A DNA stretch of 64,000 nucleotides from Streptomyces sp. M41(2017) (GCF_002078175.1 NZ_MWFK01000002.1:2170001-2234000), one strand, 5' to 3'. Counted from the first letter of the stretch, positions 36,023 to 44,405 are shown. Program-made: numbers and translations. Notes: generated by a model not told the origin, from the sequence alone.

Positions 36023-37091
36023 CGCGGCCGCCGAGGGCGGGCACGATCTGCGGCACCACGGGGACGCCGAGGTGCGCGACGACGGCTCCGCGCTGACCGA
36101 CCTCGCCGTGAACGTCCGCGCGGACACCCCTCCCCGGTGGCTGCGCGAACGGATAGCCGGGTCGCTGACCGGCCTCGCGGCCTATCCGGACGGCCGGGCC
36201 GCGCGGGCCGCGGTGGCGGCGCGGCACGCGCTGCCGGTGGAGCGGGTGCTGCTCACGGCGGGAGCCGCCGAGGCCTTCGTGCTGCTCGCGCGCGCCCTGA
36301 AGGTACGCCGGCCGGTCGTCGTGCACCCGCAGTTCACCGAGCCGGAGGCCGCGCTGCGGGATGCCGGACACACGGTCGGCCGCGTCCTGCTGCGCCCGGA
36401 GGACGGCTTCCGGCTCGATCCGGCGGCGGTCCCGGAGGACGCCGACCTCGTCGTGATCGGCAACCCCACCAACCCGACGTCGGTGCTCCACCCGGCCGCC
36501 GCCGTCGCCGAACTGGCCCGCCCCGGCCGGATCCTGGTGGTCGACGAGGCGTTCATGGACGCGGTACCCGGGGAGCGCGAGTCGCTGGCCGGCCGCACGG
36601 ACGTGCCCGGCCTCGTCGTGCTGCGCAGCCTCACCAAGACCTGGGGGCTGGCCGGCCTGCGGATCGGGTACGCGCTCGCCGATCCCGAGACGATCGGCGC
36701 GCTGGAGCGTGCCCAGCCGCTCTGGCCGGTGTCCACCCCCGCGCTCGCCGCGGCCGAGGCGTGCATGTCCTCGCAGGCGCTCGCGGAGGCGGCGCACGCG
36801 GCGCACCGGATCGCCACGGACCGGGCCCATCTCGTCGCGGGGCTGCGGGAGTTCGGCTGCTCCGACGGACTGCGGGTGGTGGAGCCCGCGGAGGGTCCCT
36901 TCGTGCTGATCCGGCTGCCGCGCGCCGCGGGGGTGCGGAGGAGTCTTCGCCGCCTCGGGTTCGCGGTGCGCCGCGGGGACACGTTTCCCGGGCTCGACGA
37001 GGAATGGCTGCGGATCGCGGTGCGGGACCGAGCGACGGTCAACCGCTTCCTCCAGGCCCTGGACCGGGCGGTGACGGCCGGCGCGGACTGA
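36012..37091 (+). CDS. cobC: CobC-like threonine-phosphate decarboxylase
   Basis: 359-aa fold-type I PLP enzyme. VVIGNPTNPTSV and ILVVDEAFMD are the pyridine and phosphate contact motifs, and LRSLTKTWGLAGLRIGYAL contains the Schiff-base Lys. It should turn L-threonine phosphate into (R)-1-amino-2-propanol phosphate, the linker used by CobD. Start ATG at 36012 overlaps the cbiX gene by 11 bases. The first 40 residues are polar and differ from relatives. A histidinol-phosphate aminotransferase reading is ruled out by the cobalamin setting, although the two families are close. Confidence 0.88.
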   Translation: MRTDAAAEGGHDLRHHGDAEVRDDGSALTDLAVNVRADTPPRWLRERIAGSLTGLAAYPDGRAARAAVAARHALPVERVLLTAGAAEAFVLLARALKVRRPVVVHPQFTEPEAALRDAGHTVGRVLLRPEDGFRLDPAAVPEDADLVVIGNPTNPTSVLHPAAAVAELARPGRILVVDEAFMDAVPGERESLAGRTDVPGLVVLRSLTKTWGLAGLRIGYALADPETIGALERAQPLWPVSTPALAAAEACMSSQALAEAAHAAHRIATDRAHLVAGLREFGCSDGLRVVEPAEGPFVLIRLPRAAGVRRSLRRLGFAVRRGDTFPGLDEEWLRIAVRDRATVNRFLQALDRAVTAGAD

Positions 37092-37094
37092 TCG

Positions 37095-37187
37095 CGGCGG
37101 ATTCCGGCGGTCTCGGCGGTTCCCGGCTCTCGGCGATTCCCGGCGGTTCCCGGTTCTCGGCGGTTTTCGGCGGTTCCGGCGGTTCCG
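37095..37187. repeat. Degenerate CGGCGGTT repeat after cobC
   Basis: About nine imperfect copies of a 9-12 base unit based on CGGCGGTTCC run tail to head between the cobC stop and the LAETG gene. Unit spacing is irregular, so simple replication slippage in GC-rich non-coding DNA is the likely origin. It might also act as a processing or terminating structure. Confidence 0.55.
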
Positions 37188-37267
37188 CTCCCCGACCGCC
37201 GCAGGGGCTGACATGCAGCCTCTCCGGCGTTCGAGGAGCGGGGTCCGGGCCCTGGGCCCGGGAGGGG

Positions 37268-38218
37268 TCAGCCGCGCCGACGGCGGGAGAGGACGACCGC
37301 TCCGCCGCCCGCGGCGAGCAGCGCCACCGCGCCGCCCGCGATGTACGGCGTCGTCGAGCTGCCGCCGGTCTCGGCGAGCCCGGCCTCCGCCGGAGCGCCC
37401 TGCGGCTTGACCTCGGTCACCGGCTCGGCGGAGTCCGCGGGCTTCGCGGGTTCGGAGGGCTCCGCCTGCTGGGCGGCCGGCGCCGCGGGCGTCTCGCAGG
37501 TGGCCCCGGCCAGCGTCAAGGTGCCCTCGACCTCGGCCACGTTGAGCTTCAACGGGTTGATGGACACCTTGAGTTCGAGCGCGGACGCGGCGGCGGTACG
37601 GGTCGTGGTCTCCGTCTTGGACAGGTCGAGCCGCACCTCACCGACACCCGGCACCTTCACCTCCGTCGGGCCGCCCGCGGTCAGCGTCACCTTCTTGCCG
37701 AGGACGTTCACCGATCCCAGCAGGTTGGCGGTGGCGACGGGCTTCTCGCCCACCGCGCAGGTCGCCTTCGAGGAGACCTCCTGCAACTCGATGAGCGAGA
37801 GCAGCGGCAGCCCGGGGACATGGACCGCGGCGTGGACGAGGTGGGTGGAGCCCTCGGCCTTCCCGTCCTCGACGGTGGCCTTGGCGTCGGCGACGTCCGC
37901 GCGCAGCACGCTGAACGGGCGCCCGCGGTCGACGCCGTCCAACTGCGCGGTGAGCGCGGTCTTTTCGGCGCTCCGCGGCGCCTGCACCTCGTTCAGCGAG
38001 ACCGCGAGCGGGACGTTCACGGTCTTGTTGAGGAGGGAGACGTCGAGTCCGGTACGGAGCACGACGGCGCTCGCGCGACCCTGGTCGGTGGTCGCGTGGG
38101 CGGAACCCGCACCGGCCAGCGCGGTGGGACCCGCGGCAAGGACGGTGGCCGCCGCCGTGACGGCGAAACGGCGTGCGGGCATACGGTAGTTGGTGCTGTT
38201 CAAGGGTGGGACCCCCAT
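37268..38218 (-). CDS. SCO1860-family LAETG-anchored surface protein
   Basis: 316-aa secreted protein. N-terminal signal peptide (RMPARRFAVTAAATVLAAG, cleavage near AHA-T). The central 220 residues form two beta-rich repeats with no known enzyme motif. The C-terminus has the LAETG sorting signal (residues about 279-283), a hydrophobic helix and RRRRG, which a class E sortase would cleave and attach to peptidoglycan. ATG at 38218 lacks a good ribosome binding site; a TTG at 38203 (GGGGGT 8 bases upstream) may be the true start. The name follows the known Streptomyces family beside the cobalamin cluster. Confidence 0.85.
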   Translation of the reverse strand: MGVPPLNSTNYRMPARRFAVTAAATVLAAGPTALAGAGSAHATTDQGRASAVVLRTGLDVSLLNKTVNVPLAVSLNEVQAPRSAEKTALTAQLDGVDRGRPFSVLRADVADAKATVEDGKAEGSTHLVHAAVHVPGLPLLSLIELQEVSSKATCAVGEKPVATANLLGSVNVLGKKVTLTAGGPTEVKVPGVGEVRLDLSKTETTTRTAAASALELKVSINPLKLNVAEVEGTLTLAGATCETPAAPAAQQAEPSEPAKPADSAEPVTEVKPQGAPAEAGLAETGGSSTTPYIAGGAVALLAAGGGAVVLSRRRRG

Positions 38219-38491
38219 GAGAGAAAGCCTGGGACCCGGAAAGAATTACGCACTGAGAGTGAACAGTCAGCAACCTGGCGTGAGTTCACCCGGACGTGGG
38301 TTTCCCGTGCAAGTCTTCGAATCCGAAGGCACGGCTGTTCCCCGCCGTCACTCGGTCAACGGCACGGGACGAACGCACTGGTTGACGCCCCGCGCCACGC
38401 GCCGGAGCGACGACGGAAGTGCGTAACGAGCGCGGCGTCCGGATCGTCACGTTCCGTCAACCGGGCCCGCCCGTCGGACGTACGGTCCCCG
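38219..38491. other. Intergenic region between LAETG gene and amidohydrolase
   Basis: 273 bases without a gene. It includes the upstream region of the LAETG gene. A strong hairpin at 38305-38334 (CCGTGC with GCACGG, inner CTTCG with CGAAG) is the only clear structure. A single PHO-box-like unit GTTCACCCGGA lies at 38284 but has no partner. No promoter pair could be picked. Confidence 0.55.
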
Positions 38492-39583
38492 TCAGCCGAC
38501 GATCCGTCCGTCGAGGACCACCCGCCGGGGCGCGGCCAGGACCCGTACGTCGGCGCGCGGGTCCTCGCCGTAGACCACGAGGTCCGCGGGCGCGCCCTCG
38601 TCGAGTCCCGGACGGCCGAGCCAGCGGCGGGCTCCCCACGCGGTGGCGGAGAGCGCCTCGACGGGCGGGATGCCGGCGGTGACGAGTTCGGCGACCTCGG
38701 CGGCGACGAGGCCGTGCGGGAGGGTGCCGCCCGCGTCGGTGCCGACGTAGACCGGGATGCCGGCGTCGTAGGCGGCGCGCACGGTGTCGTAGCGGCGTTC
38801 GTGGAGACGGCGCATGTGGGCGGACCACGTCGGGAACTTGGACTCGCCGCCGTCCGCGAGCCGCGGGAACGTGGCGATGTTCACGAGGGTGGGGACGATC
38901 GCGACGCCACGCTCGGCGAAGAGGGGCACGGTGTCCTCGGTGAGGCCGGTGGCGTGCTCGACGCAGTCGATGCCGGCCTCGACCAGGTCCCGCAGGGCGT
39001 CCTCGGCGAAGCAGTGGGCGGTGACACGCGCGTCGAGCCGGTGGGCCTCGGCGATGGCCGCCTCGACGGCCTCGCGCGGCCAGCAGGCGCTCAGGTCGCC
39101 GGTGCCGCGGTCGATCCAGTCCCCCACGAGTTTCACCCAGCCGTCGCCGCGCCGGGCCTCCTGGGCGACGTACGCGACGAGGTCCTCGGGCTCGATCTCG
39201 TGGGCGTAGTTGCGGATGTAGCGGCGGGTGCGGGCGATGTGCCGGCCGGCCCGGATGATCTTCGGGAGGTCCTCGCGGTCGTCGATCCAGCGGGTGTCGG
39301 AGGGGGAACCGGCGTCCCGCACGAGCAGGGTGCCGGCGTCGCGGTCCGTCAGCGCCTGCTTCTCGGAGACCTCGTCGGGGACCGGCCCGTGCGCGTCGAG
39401 CCCGACATGGCAGTGCGCGTCGACCAGGCCCGGCAGCGCCCAGCCCTCGACGGTGCGGACGTCACGGGCGCCGCCCGGACGCTCGTACGAGATCCGGCCG
39501 CCGACGACCCACAGCTCGTCGCGGACGTCGTCCGGTCCGACGAGGACCCGCCCCTTCACGTGCAGCACAGCGTCTTCGCTCAT
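38492..39583 (-). CDS. Amidohydrolase family protein (metal-dependent)
   Basis: 363-aa protein with the TIM-barrel amidohydrolase pattern: PGLVDAHCHVG (HxH metal pair), DGWVKLVGDW (the carboxylated-Lys position), VTAHCFAEDA and CVEHATGL (metal His), and YVGTDAGG (catalytic Asp). This set matches imidazolonepropionase or prolidase-like members, acting on a cyclic amide or peptide bond. The substrate is not readable. ATG at 39583 with AAGG 8 bases upstream is preferred to GTG at 39592. It ends 78 bases past the start of the ABC transporter operon on the same strand, which raises the idea of a linked nitrogen-source pathway. Confidence 0.88.
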   Translation of the reverse strand: MSEDAVLHVKGRVLVGPDDVRDELWVVGGRISYERPGGARDVRTVEGWALPGLVDAHCHVGLDAHGPVPDEVSEKQALTDRDAGTLLVRDAGSPSDTRWIDDREDLPKIIRAGRHIARTRRYIRNYAHEIEPEDLVAYVAQEARRGDGWVKLVGDWIDRGTGDLSACWPREAVEAAIAEAHRLDARVTAHCFAEDALRDLVEAGIDCVEHATGLTEDTVPLFAERGVAIVPTLVNIATFPRLADGGESKFPTWSAHMRRLHERRYDTVRAAYDAGIPVYVGTDAGGTLPHGLVAAEVAELVTAGIPPVEALSATAWGARRWLGRPGLDEGAPADLVVYGEDPRADVRVLAAPRRVVLDGRIVG

Positions 39584-39661
39584 GCACCGCACCTTAGTGA
39601 AGCGGCATCCCGGCGAGCCGGCTCGCCCCCGGGACTGTCCGCTTCCGCGGGACGGCCGGCG

Positions 39662-40450
39662 TCAGGGCGTGTCCGACGGGTCGTTCGTGGTCTCCTCGAC
39701 GTCGGCCATCGCCGGGTCGAGCAGCCGGGACAGGAAGTGCCGCGTCCGCTCGTGGTCCGGGTTGCCGATGACCTGCGCCGGGGTGCCGTCCTCGACGATC
39801 ACGCCGCCGTCCATGAAGACGACGCGGTCGGCGACCTCGCGCGCGAAGGACATCTCGTGGGTGACGACCATCATCGTCATGCCCTCGTTCGCGAGCATCC
39901 GCATGACGGCGAGCACCTCCCCGACGAGTTCCGGGTCGAGGGCGGAGGTCGGTTCGTCGAAGAGCATCACCTGGGGACCCATGGCGAGCGCCCGGGCGAT
40001 CGCGACGCGCTGCTGCTGGCCTCCGGAGAGCGAGGCCGGGTAGGCGTCGGCCTTGGCCGCGAGCCCCACCCGGTCGAGGTTCTCGGCGGCGACACGGGCC
40101 GCCTCCGCCTTGCCCCTGCGGAGCACCCGGCGCTGCGGCAGCGTGAGGTTCTCGGTCACCGACAGGTGGGGGAAGAGGTTGAACTGCTGGAAGACCATGC
40201 CGATGCGGCGGCGTACGGCGTCGATGTCGACGTCGGGGTCGGTGACCTCCGCGCCGCCGACGAACACCTGCCCCTTGGTGGGCTCCTCCAGGAGGTTCAC
40301 ACAGCGCAGCAGGGTCGACTTGCCGGAGCCGGACGGGCCGATGACGCAGATGACCTCGCCCTGTCCGACCTCCAGGTCGATGCCGCGCAGGACCTCGTTG
40401 TCGCCGAAGGACTTGTGGAGGTCCCTGACCTGGATCTCGGGTGTGCTCAC
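39662..40450 (-). CDS. Polar amino acid ABC transporter ATPase
   Basis: 262-aa ATPase: GPSGSGKST Walker A, LSGGQQQRVAIARALAM signature, VMLFDEPTSALDPELVGEVL Walker B, and THEMSFAREVADRVVFMDGG as the His-switch region. This is the GlnQ/GltL/HisP group that powers uptake of polar amino acids. Start GTG at 40450 overlaps the permease stop (GTGA) and follows GGGAGG. The C-terminus ends acidic. Together with the permease and lipoprotein it forms one operon. Confidence 0.93.
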   Translation of the reverse strand: MSTPEIQVRDLHKSFGDNEVLRGIDLEVGQGEVICVIGPSGSGKSTLLRCVNLLEEPTKGQVFVGGAEVTDPDVDIDAVRRRIGMVFQQFNLFPHLSVTENLTLPQRRVLRRGKAEAARVAAENLDRVGLAAKADAYPASLSGGQQQRVAIARALAMGPQVMLFDEPTSALDPELVGEVLAVMRMLANEGMTMMVVTHEMSFAREVADRVVFMDGGVIVEDGTPAQVIGNPDHERTRHFLSRLLDPAMADVEETTNDPSDTP

Positions 40451-41277
40451 TTGGCCTCCCCGGCCTTGGCCTCGAGATGCCGGACGACGAATCCGAGCGG
40501 CACGGTCACCAGCAGGTAGCACAGGCCGGCGACGAGGATGGGCGTGGAATTGGCCGACGTGCTCGCCAGGTCGCGGCCGAACTTGGAGAGTTCGCGCTCC
40601 TCCAGCGTGACGCCGAGGATCAGTACCAGCGAGGAGTCCTTGAAGAGGGTCACGAGCTCGTTGGTCAGCGGCGGGAGGATGATCCGGAACGCCTGCGGGA
40701 TGATGATCGAGACCATGGCCCGGCCGTGCGAGAAGCCCAGCGAACGGGCCGCCTCCATCTGGCCCTTGGGCACCGCCTGGATGCCCGCGCGGAACGTCTC
40801 CGCCATGTACGCGGCCCCCACCACCCCGAGCGCGATGGCGACCTTGCCGTACGTTCCGCCGGGGATCTCCGTGCCCGGGAACGCGAGGGGTACCGCGACG
40901 CCCACGAAGACGAAGATCAGCAGGGTGGGCAGGCCGCGGAAGATCTCGATGTAGACGCCGGCGACCCAGCGGTAGGGGCCCACCGACGACAGCCGCATCA
41001 GGGCGATGACCATGCCCAGCACGAGTCCGACGGCGAAGCCGGACACCGTGTAGAGGACGGTGTTCTTCAGCGCCAGCGTGATGACGTCCGGGAACATCTG
41101 CTTGACCAGGTCCCACTGGGCGAACTGGTTCTTCAGACGGCCCCAGTCCGCCGTGACCGCGAACGCGACCACGACGGCGACGAAGACCACGTACTGCGCG
41201 CCGCGCGACAGCGAGCGCTTCTGCCGCCTGCTCATACCCGAGCGGCGGGGCTGGACCTGGGTGTCGGTATCACTCAT
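40447..41277 (-). CDS. Polar amino acid ABC transporter permease
   Basis: 276-aa membrane protein with about five helices. The HisM/GlnP signature EAARSLGFSHGRAMVSIIIPQAFR (the EAA loop that contacts the ATPase) lies in the middle, and the N-terminus starts with a cytoplasmic basic stretch. It fits a single-permease importer, probably acting as a homodimer. It overlaps the lipoprotein gene's stop (ATGA) and the ATPase start. Confidence 0.92.
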   Translation of the reverse strand: MSDTDTQVQPRRSGMSRRQKRSLSRGAQYVVFVAVVVAFAVTADWGRLKNQFAQWDLVKQMFPDVITLALKNTVLYTVSGFAVGLVLGMVIALMRLSSVGPYRWVAGVYIEIFRGLPTLLIFVFVGVAVPLAFPGTEIPGGTYGKVAIALGVVGAAYMAETFRAGIQAVPKGQMEAARSLGFSHGRAMVSIIIPQAFRIILPPLTNELVTLFKDSSLVLILGVTLEERELSKFGRDLASTSANSTPILVAGLCYLLVTVPLGFVVRHLEAKAGEAK

Positions 41278-42119
41278 GAGGCGGAGGGCGAAGCGGAGGC
41301 CGCGGCCGCGTCGTACGGGCCGATCCACTTCTCGTACAGCTTCTTGTAGGTCCCGTCGGCCTTCGCGTCCTTGATCGCCTTGTTGATGGCGGCGACCAGC
41401 TCGGTGTTGCCCTTCTTCACCGTGAAGCCGTACTGCTCACCGGTGTTGAGGTTGTCCACCACCTTGAAGGCGTCCGCGTTGGCCTTGTCCTTGAGCCAGC
41501 CCTGGACGACCGGGTAGTCGATGACGACGGCCTGGACCTGCCCGGTGCGCAGTCCGTTGAGGACGGCGTCGGAGGACTCGAAGGACACGGGGTCGAGCCC
41601 CTTGCTCTTCGCGTACTCCTCGCCGGTGGTCTGCGCCTGGGCGCCGACCTTCTTGCCCTTGAGGTCCGCGAAGGAGCCGATGCCGCTCTTCTTGTCGACC
41701 AGCACGGCCTGGGTGGCGTCGAAGTACGGGTCGGAGAAGTCGACGTTCTTCGCGCGCTCGGGCGTGATCGTCATGCCGGCCGCGGCGAGGTCGCACTGCT
41801 CGGAGTTGAGGAAGGCGCCCGTCTTGAAGTTCTCGAAGGGGGTGTCGACGATGTCCTGCTTCACACCCAGGTCCTTGGCGACGAGGTCGATGAGCGACAC
41901 GTCGAAGCCCTGCACCTTGCCGTCGATCTCCGACTGGAAGGGCGGGTACGGCAGGTGGGTGCAGGTGGTGAGCTGACCTGCCTTGACCAGCGGGACACCG
42001 CCGGAGGCGGTGGTCTTGCCGCCCCCTCCGTCCGAGGAGCAGCCGGCCACGAGCAGCAGCCCTGCCGCGGCGGTGGTGGCGGCCAGGATGCGGGGCCTGC
42101 GTCCGAGGACGGGGTTCAC
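41274..42119 (-). CDS. Polar amino acid ABC transporter binding lipoprotein
   Basis: 281-aa protein. The signal peptide ends at the lipobox LLVAGC (Cys at about residue 27), so it is lipid-anchored outside the membrane. The binding fold has TCTHLPYPPFQSEIDGKVQGFDV, typical of family 3 amino-acid binders, and ends KKLYEKWIGPYD. It picks up a polar amino acid such as glutamate, glutamine or cystine for the permease and ATPase that follow. GTG at 42119 follows a perfect AGGAGGTCCCC. Confidence 0.92.
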   Translation of the reverse strand: MNPVLGRRPRILAATTAAAGLLLVAGCSSDGGGGKTTASGGVPLVKAGQLTTCTHLPYPPFQSEIDGKVQGFDVSLIDLVAKDLGVKQDIVDTPFENFKTGAFLNSEQCDLAAAGMTITPERAKNVDFSDPYFDATQAVLVDKKSGIGSFADLKGKKVGAQAQTTGEEYAKSKGLDPVSFESSDAVLNGLRTGQVQAVVIDYPVVQGWLKDKANADAFKVVDNLNTGEQYGFTVKKGNTELVAAINKAIKDAKADGTYKKLYEKWIGPYDAAAASASPSAS

Positions 42120-42152
42120 GGGGACCTCCTGTGGGGGGAGTGGAGGGTTCCG

Positions 42153-42180
42153 ATTATAAGGAGATGTTTGGGTTCCTCAA
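42153..42180 (-). promoter_or_regulatory. Probable promoter of the amino-acid ABC operon
   Basis: On the minus strand, TTGAGG (42175-42180) and TATAAT (42153-42158) are 16 bases apart, close to the HrdB (sigma-70 type) consensus. The start of transcription would be about 25 bases before the GTG at 42119. Confidence 0.6.
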
Positions 42181-42293
42181 ATCAATCCGATGGCCACTGG
42201 GCCGTCCGGCCTCGGAACTCTCCGGTCCGAGCGCTCCGACCGGCGCCGGATACGCTCTGATCGTCGACCCCTGAGAGCGAAGAGAGCACCGCC

Positions 42294-43394
42294 GTGACCC
42301 ACCCCTTTCTTGACCTGGCGCCGCTGAGCGCCGCGCACTTCGCGTCGATCGAGGACCGCGTCGCCCGGCTGCTCTCCACCGAGCAGGACGTCGTGATCAT
42401 GCAGGGCGAGGCGCTGCTGCCCCTGGAGGGCGCCATCCGCGGCACCGCGGACGCCGGCACCACCGCACTCAACGTCGTCACCGGCCCGTACGGGCAGACC
42501 TTCGGGAACTGGCTGCGGGACTGCGGGGCCACCGTGATCGATCTGGCGGTGCCCTTCCACACGGCGGTCACCGCCGCGCAGATCCGGGACGCGTTCGCCG
42601 AGCACCCGGAGATCGACTTCGTGTCGCTCGTGCACGCCGAGGCGGCGACCGGGAACACCAACCCGGTCGCGGAGATCGGCGAGGTCGTCCGGGAGCACGG
42701 CGCGCTCTTCTACCTGGACGCCGTCGCGTCGATCGGCGCGGAGCCCGTCCTGCCGGACGCCTGGGGCGTCGACCTGTGCGTGATCGGGGCGCAGAAGGCG
42801 ATGGGCGGGCCGGCGGGCGTGTCCGCGGTGTCGGTGAGCGAGCGGGCCTGGGCGCGGATGGCCGCGAACCCCGCGGCGCCACGCCGCTCCTACCTCTCCC
42901 TGCTGGACTGGAAGGAGCGCTGGGTGGACGGGGGCCGCAAGGCGCTGCTGCACGCGCCGGCACAGCTGGAGATGCTGGCGCTGGAGGCGTGCGTCGAGCG
43001 GATCGAGGGTGAGGGCCTGGACGCGGTGATGGCCCGGCACGCCTCGGCCGCCGCGGCGACCCGCGCCGGCGCCGTGGCGCTCGGCGGCGGTCTTCAGCCG
43101 TACGTCCACGAGGCCTCCGACGCCGCGCCCGTCGCCACCACGCTGCGGGTGCCCGAGGGTGCGGACGCGTCCGAGCTGGTCGCCAAGGCGCTGGCCGCGG
43201 ATCCGGTGCTGCCGCTCGCCGCGGGCGGCGGCGCGCTCGCGCAGTCGATGATCCGTGTGAACCACTACGGCCCCGACGCCACCCGGGGCGCGGTCCACTC
43301 CAGCCTCGCGGGGCTGGGCGCCGCGCTGGCCGAGTCCGGCTTCCCGGTGGATCTGGAGGCCGCGCGCCGCGCCGTGGCGCAGGCCTGGAGCTGA
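42294..43394 (+). CDS. Class V aminotransferase (alanine-glyoxylate type)
   Basis: 366-aa PLP enzyme. SLVHAEAATGNTNPVAEIGE and YLDAVASIGAEPV surround the cofactor, VIGAQKAMGGPAGVSAVSVS contains the Schiff-base Lys. This is the AGXT/SPT branch: alanine-glyoxylate, serine-pyruvate or a related reaction. The fold is complete and of normal length. It is divergent from the ABC transporter operon (174-base gap). Nothing identifies the amino donor. Confidence 0.85.
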   Translation: MTHPFLDLAPLSAAHFASIEDRVARLLSTEQDVVIMQGEALLPLEGAIRGTADAGTTALNVVTGPYGQTFGNWLRDCGATVIDLAVPFHTAVTAAQIRDAFAEHPEIDFVSLVHAEAATGNTNPVAEIGEVVREHGALFYLDAVASIGAEPVLPDAWGVDLCVIGAQKAMGGPAGVSAVSVSERAWARMAANPAAPRRSYLSLLDWKERWVDGGRKALLHAPAQLEMLALEACVERIEGEGLDAVMARHASAAAATRAGAVALGGGLQPYVHEASDAAPVATTLRVPEGADASELVAKALAADPVLPLAAGGGALAQSMIRVNHYGPDATRGAVHSSLAGLGAALAESGFPVDLEAARRAVAQAWS

Positions 43395-43402
43395 TCCCGG
43401 AC

Positions 43403-43442
43403 CCGTCCGGGTCCACCGGCACCCCGTCCGGGTCCACCGGCG
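43403..43442. repeat. 19-bp direct repeat
   Basis: CCCGTCCGGGTCCACCGGC is present twice, exactly, at 43403-43421 and 43424-43442 (period 21). It follows the aminotransferase stop by a few bases. Confidence 0.8.
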
Positions 43443-43564
43443 GAGGAATGCGCGCCTCCGCCGGTGGCGGGCGTACGCGCTTCCGCCGGGTCCGATCCCT
43501 CACTCCCGCAATCCCCGAGAATCCCCGGGAATTGCACATCCCCGCCACGCGCTTATCCTGCTGT

Positions 43565-43583
43565 CAATTCGGATGCCGAATTG
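43565..43583. promoter_or_regulatory. Inverted repeat, candidate ect operator
   Basis: CAATTCGGATGCCGAATTG is a perfect palindrome with 8-base arms and an ATG centre, in an AT-rich stretch 283 bases before ectA. It may bind a repressor or activator of the ectoine operon. Confidence 0.5.
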
Positions 43584-43865
43584 CTTGCGAGTAGCTCCCC
43601 GTATTCTTCTGCCCGGGATCTCCGCGCGTAAACGCAAAGATTTCGCGAACGCCAACCCACGTAATTCGGGCGCATCTCCGGCGCATTACGACGCTGTGAC
43701 GCACTCCACAACCCGCCCGTTTTCTCCGGTATTTTCCGTGCAAAACCGGTCATAAAGTTGTGTGCGCGGCCACTCCCTCACAGGCGCGCGATAACACATG
43801 AGAACGCCGTACGTAACCCCGTCCGACGATGCAATTTCGGCTTTCCATCGGTAAATTCAATCCGC

Positions 43866-44405
43866 ATGACCGCCGCACACCCAGACCTGTCAGCGGAATT
43901 CCTGGAAATGCCGGAGGGCCTTCGGATCGACCGTCCGGAGGTGGCCGACGGGGCCGCGCTCTGGCGCATCGCCAAGGACTCCCGAACCCTCGACCTGAAC
44001 TCCTCGTACAGCTACCTGCTGTGGTGCCGTGACTTCGCCGGCACCTCGGCCGTGGCCCGCGACGCCCAGGGGCGTCCCGTCGGCTTCGTGACCGCGTACG
44101 TACGCCCGGAGCGTCCCCGCACCCTGCTCGTGTGGCAGGTGGCCGTCGACGACGCGTACCGCGGACGCGGACTGGCCGCACGGCTGCTCGACGGGCTGAC
44201 GGCACGGGTGGCGGCCGAGCGCGGACTGTCCGTCCTGGAGACGACCATCTCCCCGGGCAACACCGCCTCCGAGCGCCTGTTCCTGTCGTACGCACAGCGT
44301 CATGGCGCGGCCGTCGAGCGCGAGGTGCTGTTCGAGACGGACCAGTTCCCCGACGGACCGCACGACCCCGAAGTGCTGTACCGCATCGGCCCGTTCTCCC
44401 TCTGA
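43866..44405 (+). CDS. ectA: L-2,4-diaminobutyrate acetyltransferase EctA
   Basis: 179-aa GNAT-fold enzyme. LIDRPEVADGAALWRIAKDSRTLDLNSSYSY is described here by its key NSSYSYLLWCRDF; YRGRGLAARLLDG is the acetyl-CoA pocket. It acetylates diaminobutyrate at N4, the second step in ectoine synthesis. Start ATG at 43866 has no clear Shine-Dalgarno, so a leaderless message or a nearby start is possible. It heads the operon ectABCD. Confidence 0.93.
   Translation: MTAAHPDLSAEFLEMPEGLRIDRPEVADGAALWRIAKDSRTLDLNSSYSYLLWCRDFAGTSAVARDAQGRPVGFVTAYVRPERPRTLLVWQVAVDDAYRGRGLAARLLDGLTARVAAERGLSVLETTISPGNTASERLFLSYAQRHGAAVEREVLFETDQFPDGPHDPEVLYRIGPFSL

Larger units (their letters stand above)
43395..43865. 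other. Regulatory region upstream of ectA
   Basis: 471 bases without a supported gene. The first part has a 19-bp direct repeat. From about 43500 to 43760 the DNA is markedly more AT-rich than its surroundings, and it holds a perfect 8-3-8 inverted repeat (43565-43583). Low-quality reading frames here have non-Streptomyces codon use and no ribosome binding site. This is most likely the osmotic-control region of the ectoine operon. Confidence 0.65.

Noticed and set aside
38284..38294. Single GTTCACCCGGA unit like half a PHO box
   Set aside because: No second unit at 11-base spacing; one unit is not enough for PhoP binding.
38311..38329. TTCGAATCC similar to the T-loop of tRNA
   Set aside because: Only a short hairpin exists; no acceptor, D or anticodon stem can be folded around it.
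43553..43755. Short ORFs on both strands in the AT-rich ect upstream region
   Set aside because: Codon use is unlike Streptomyces genes and neither has a ribosome binding site.
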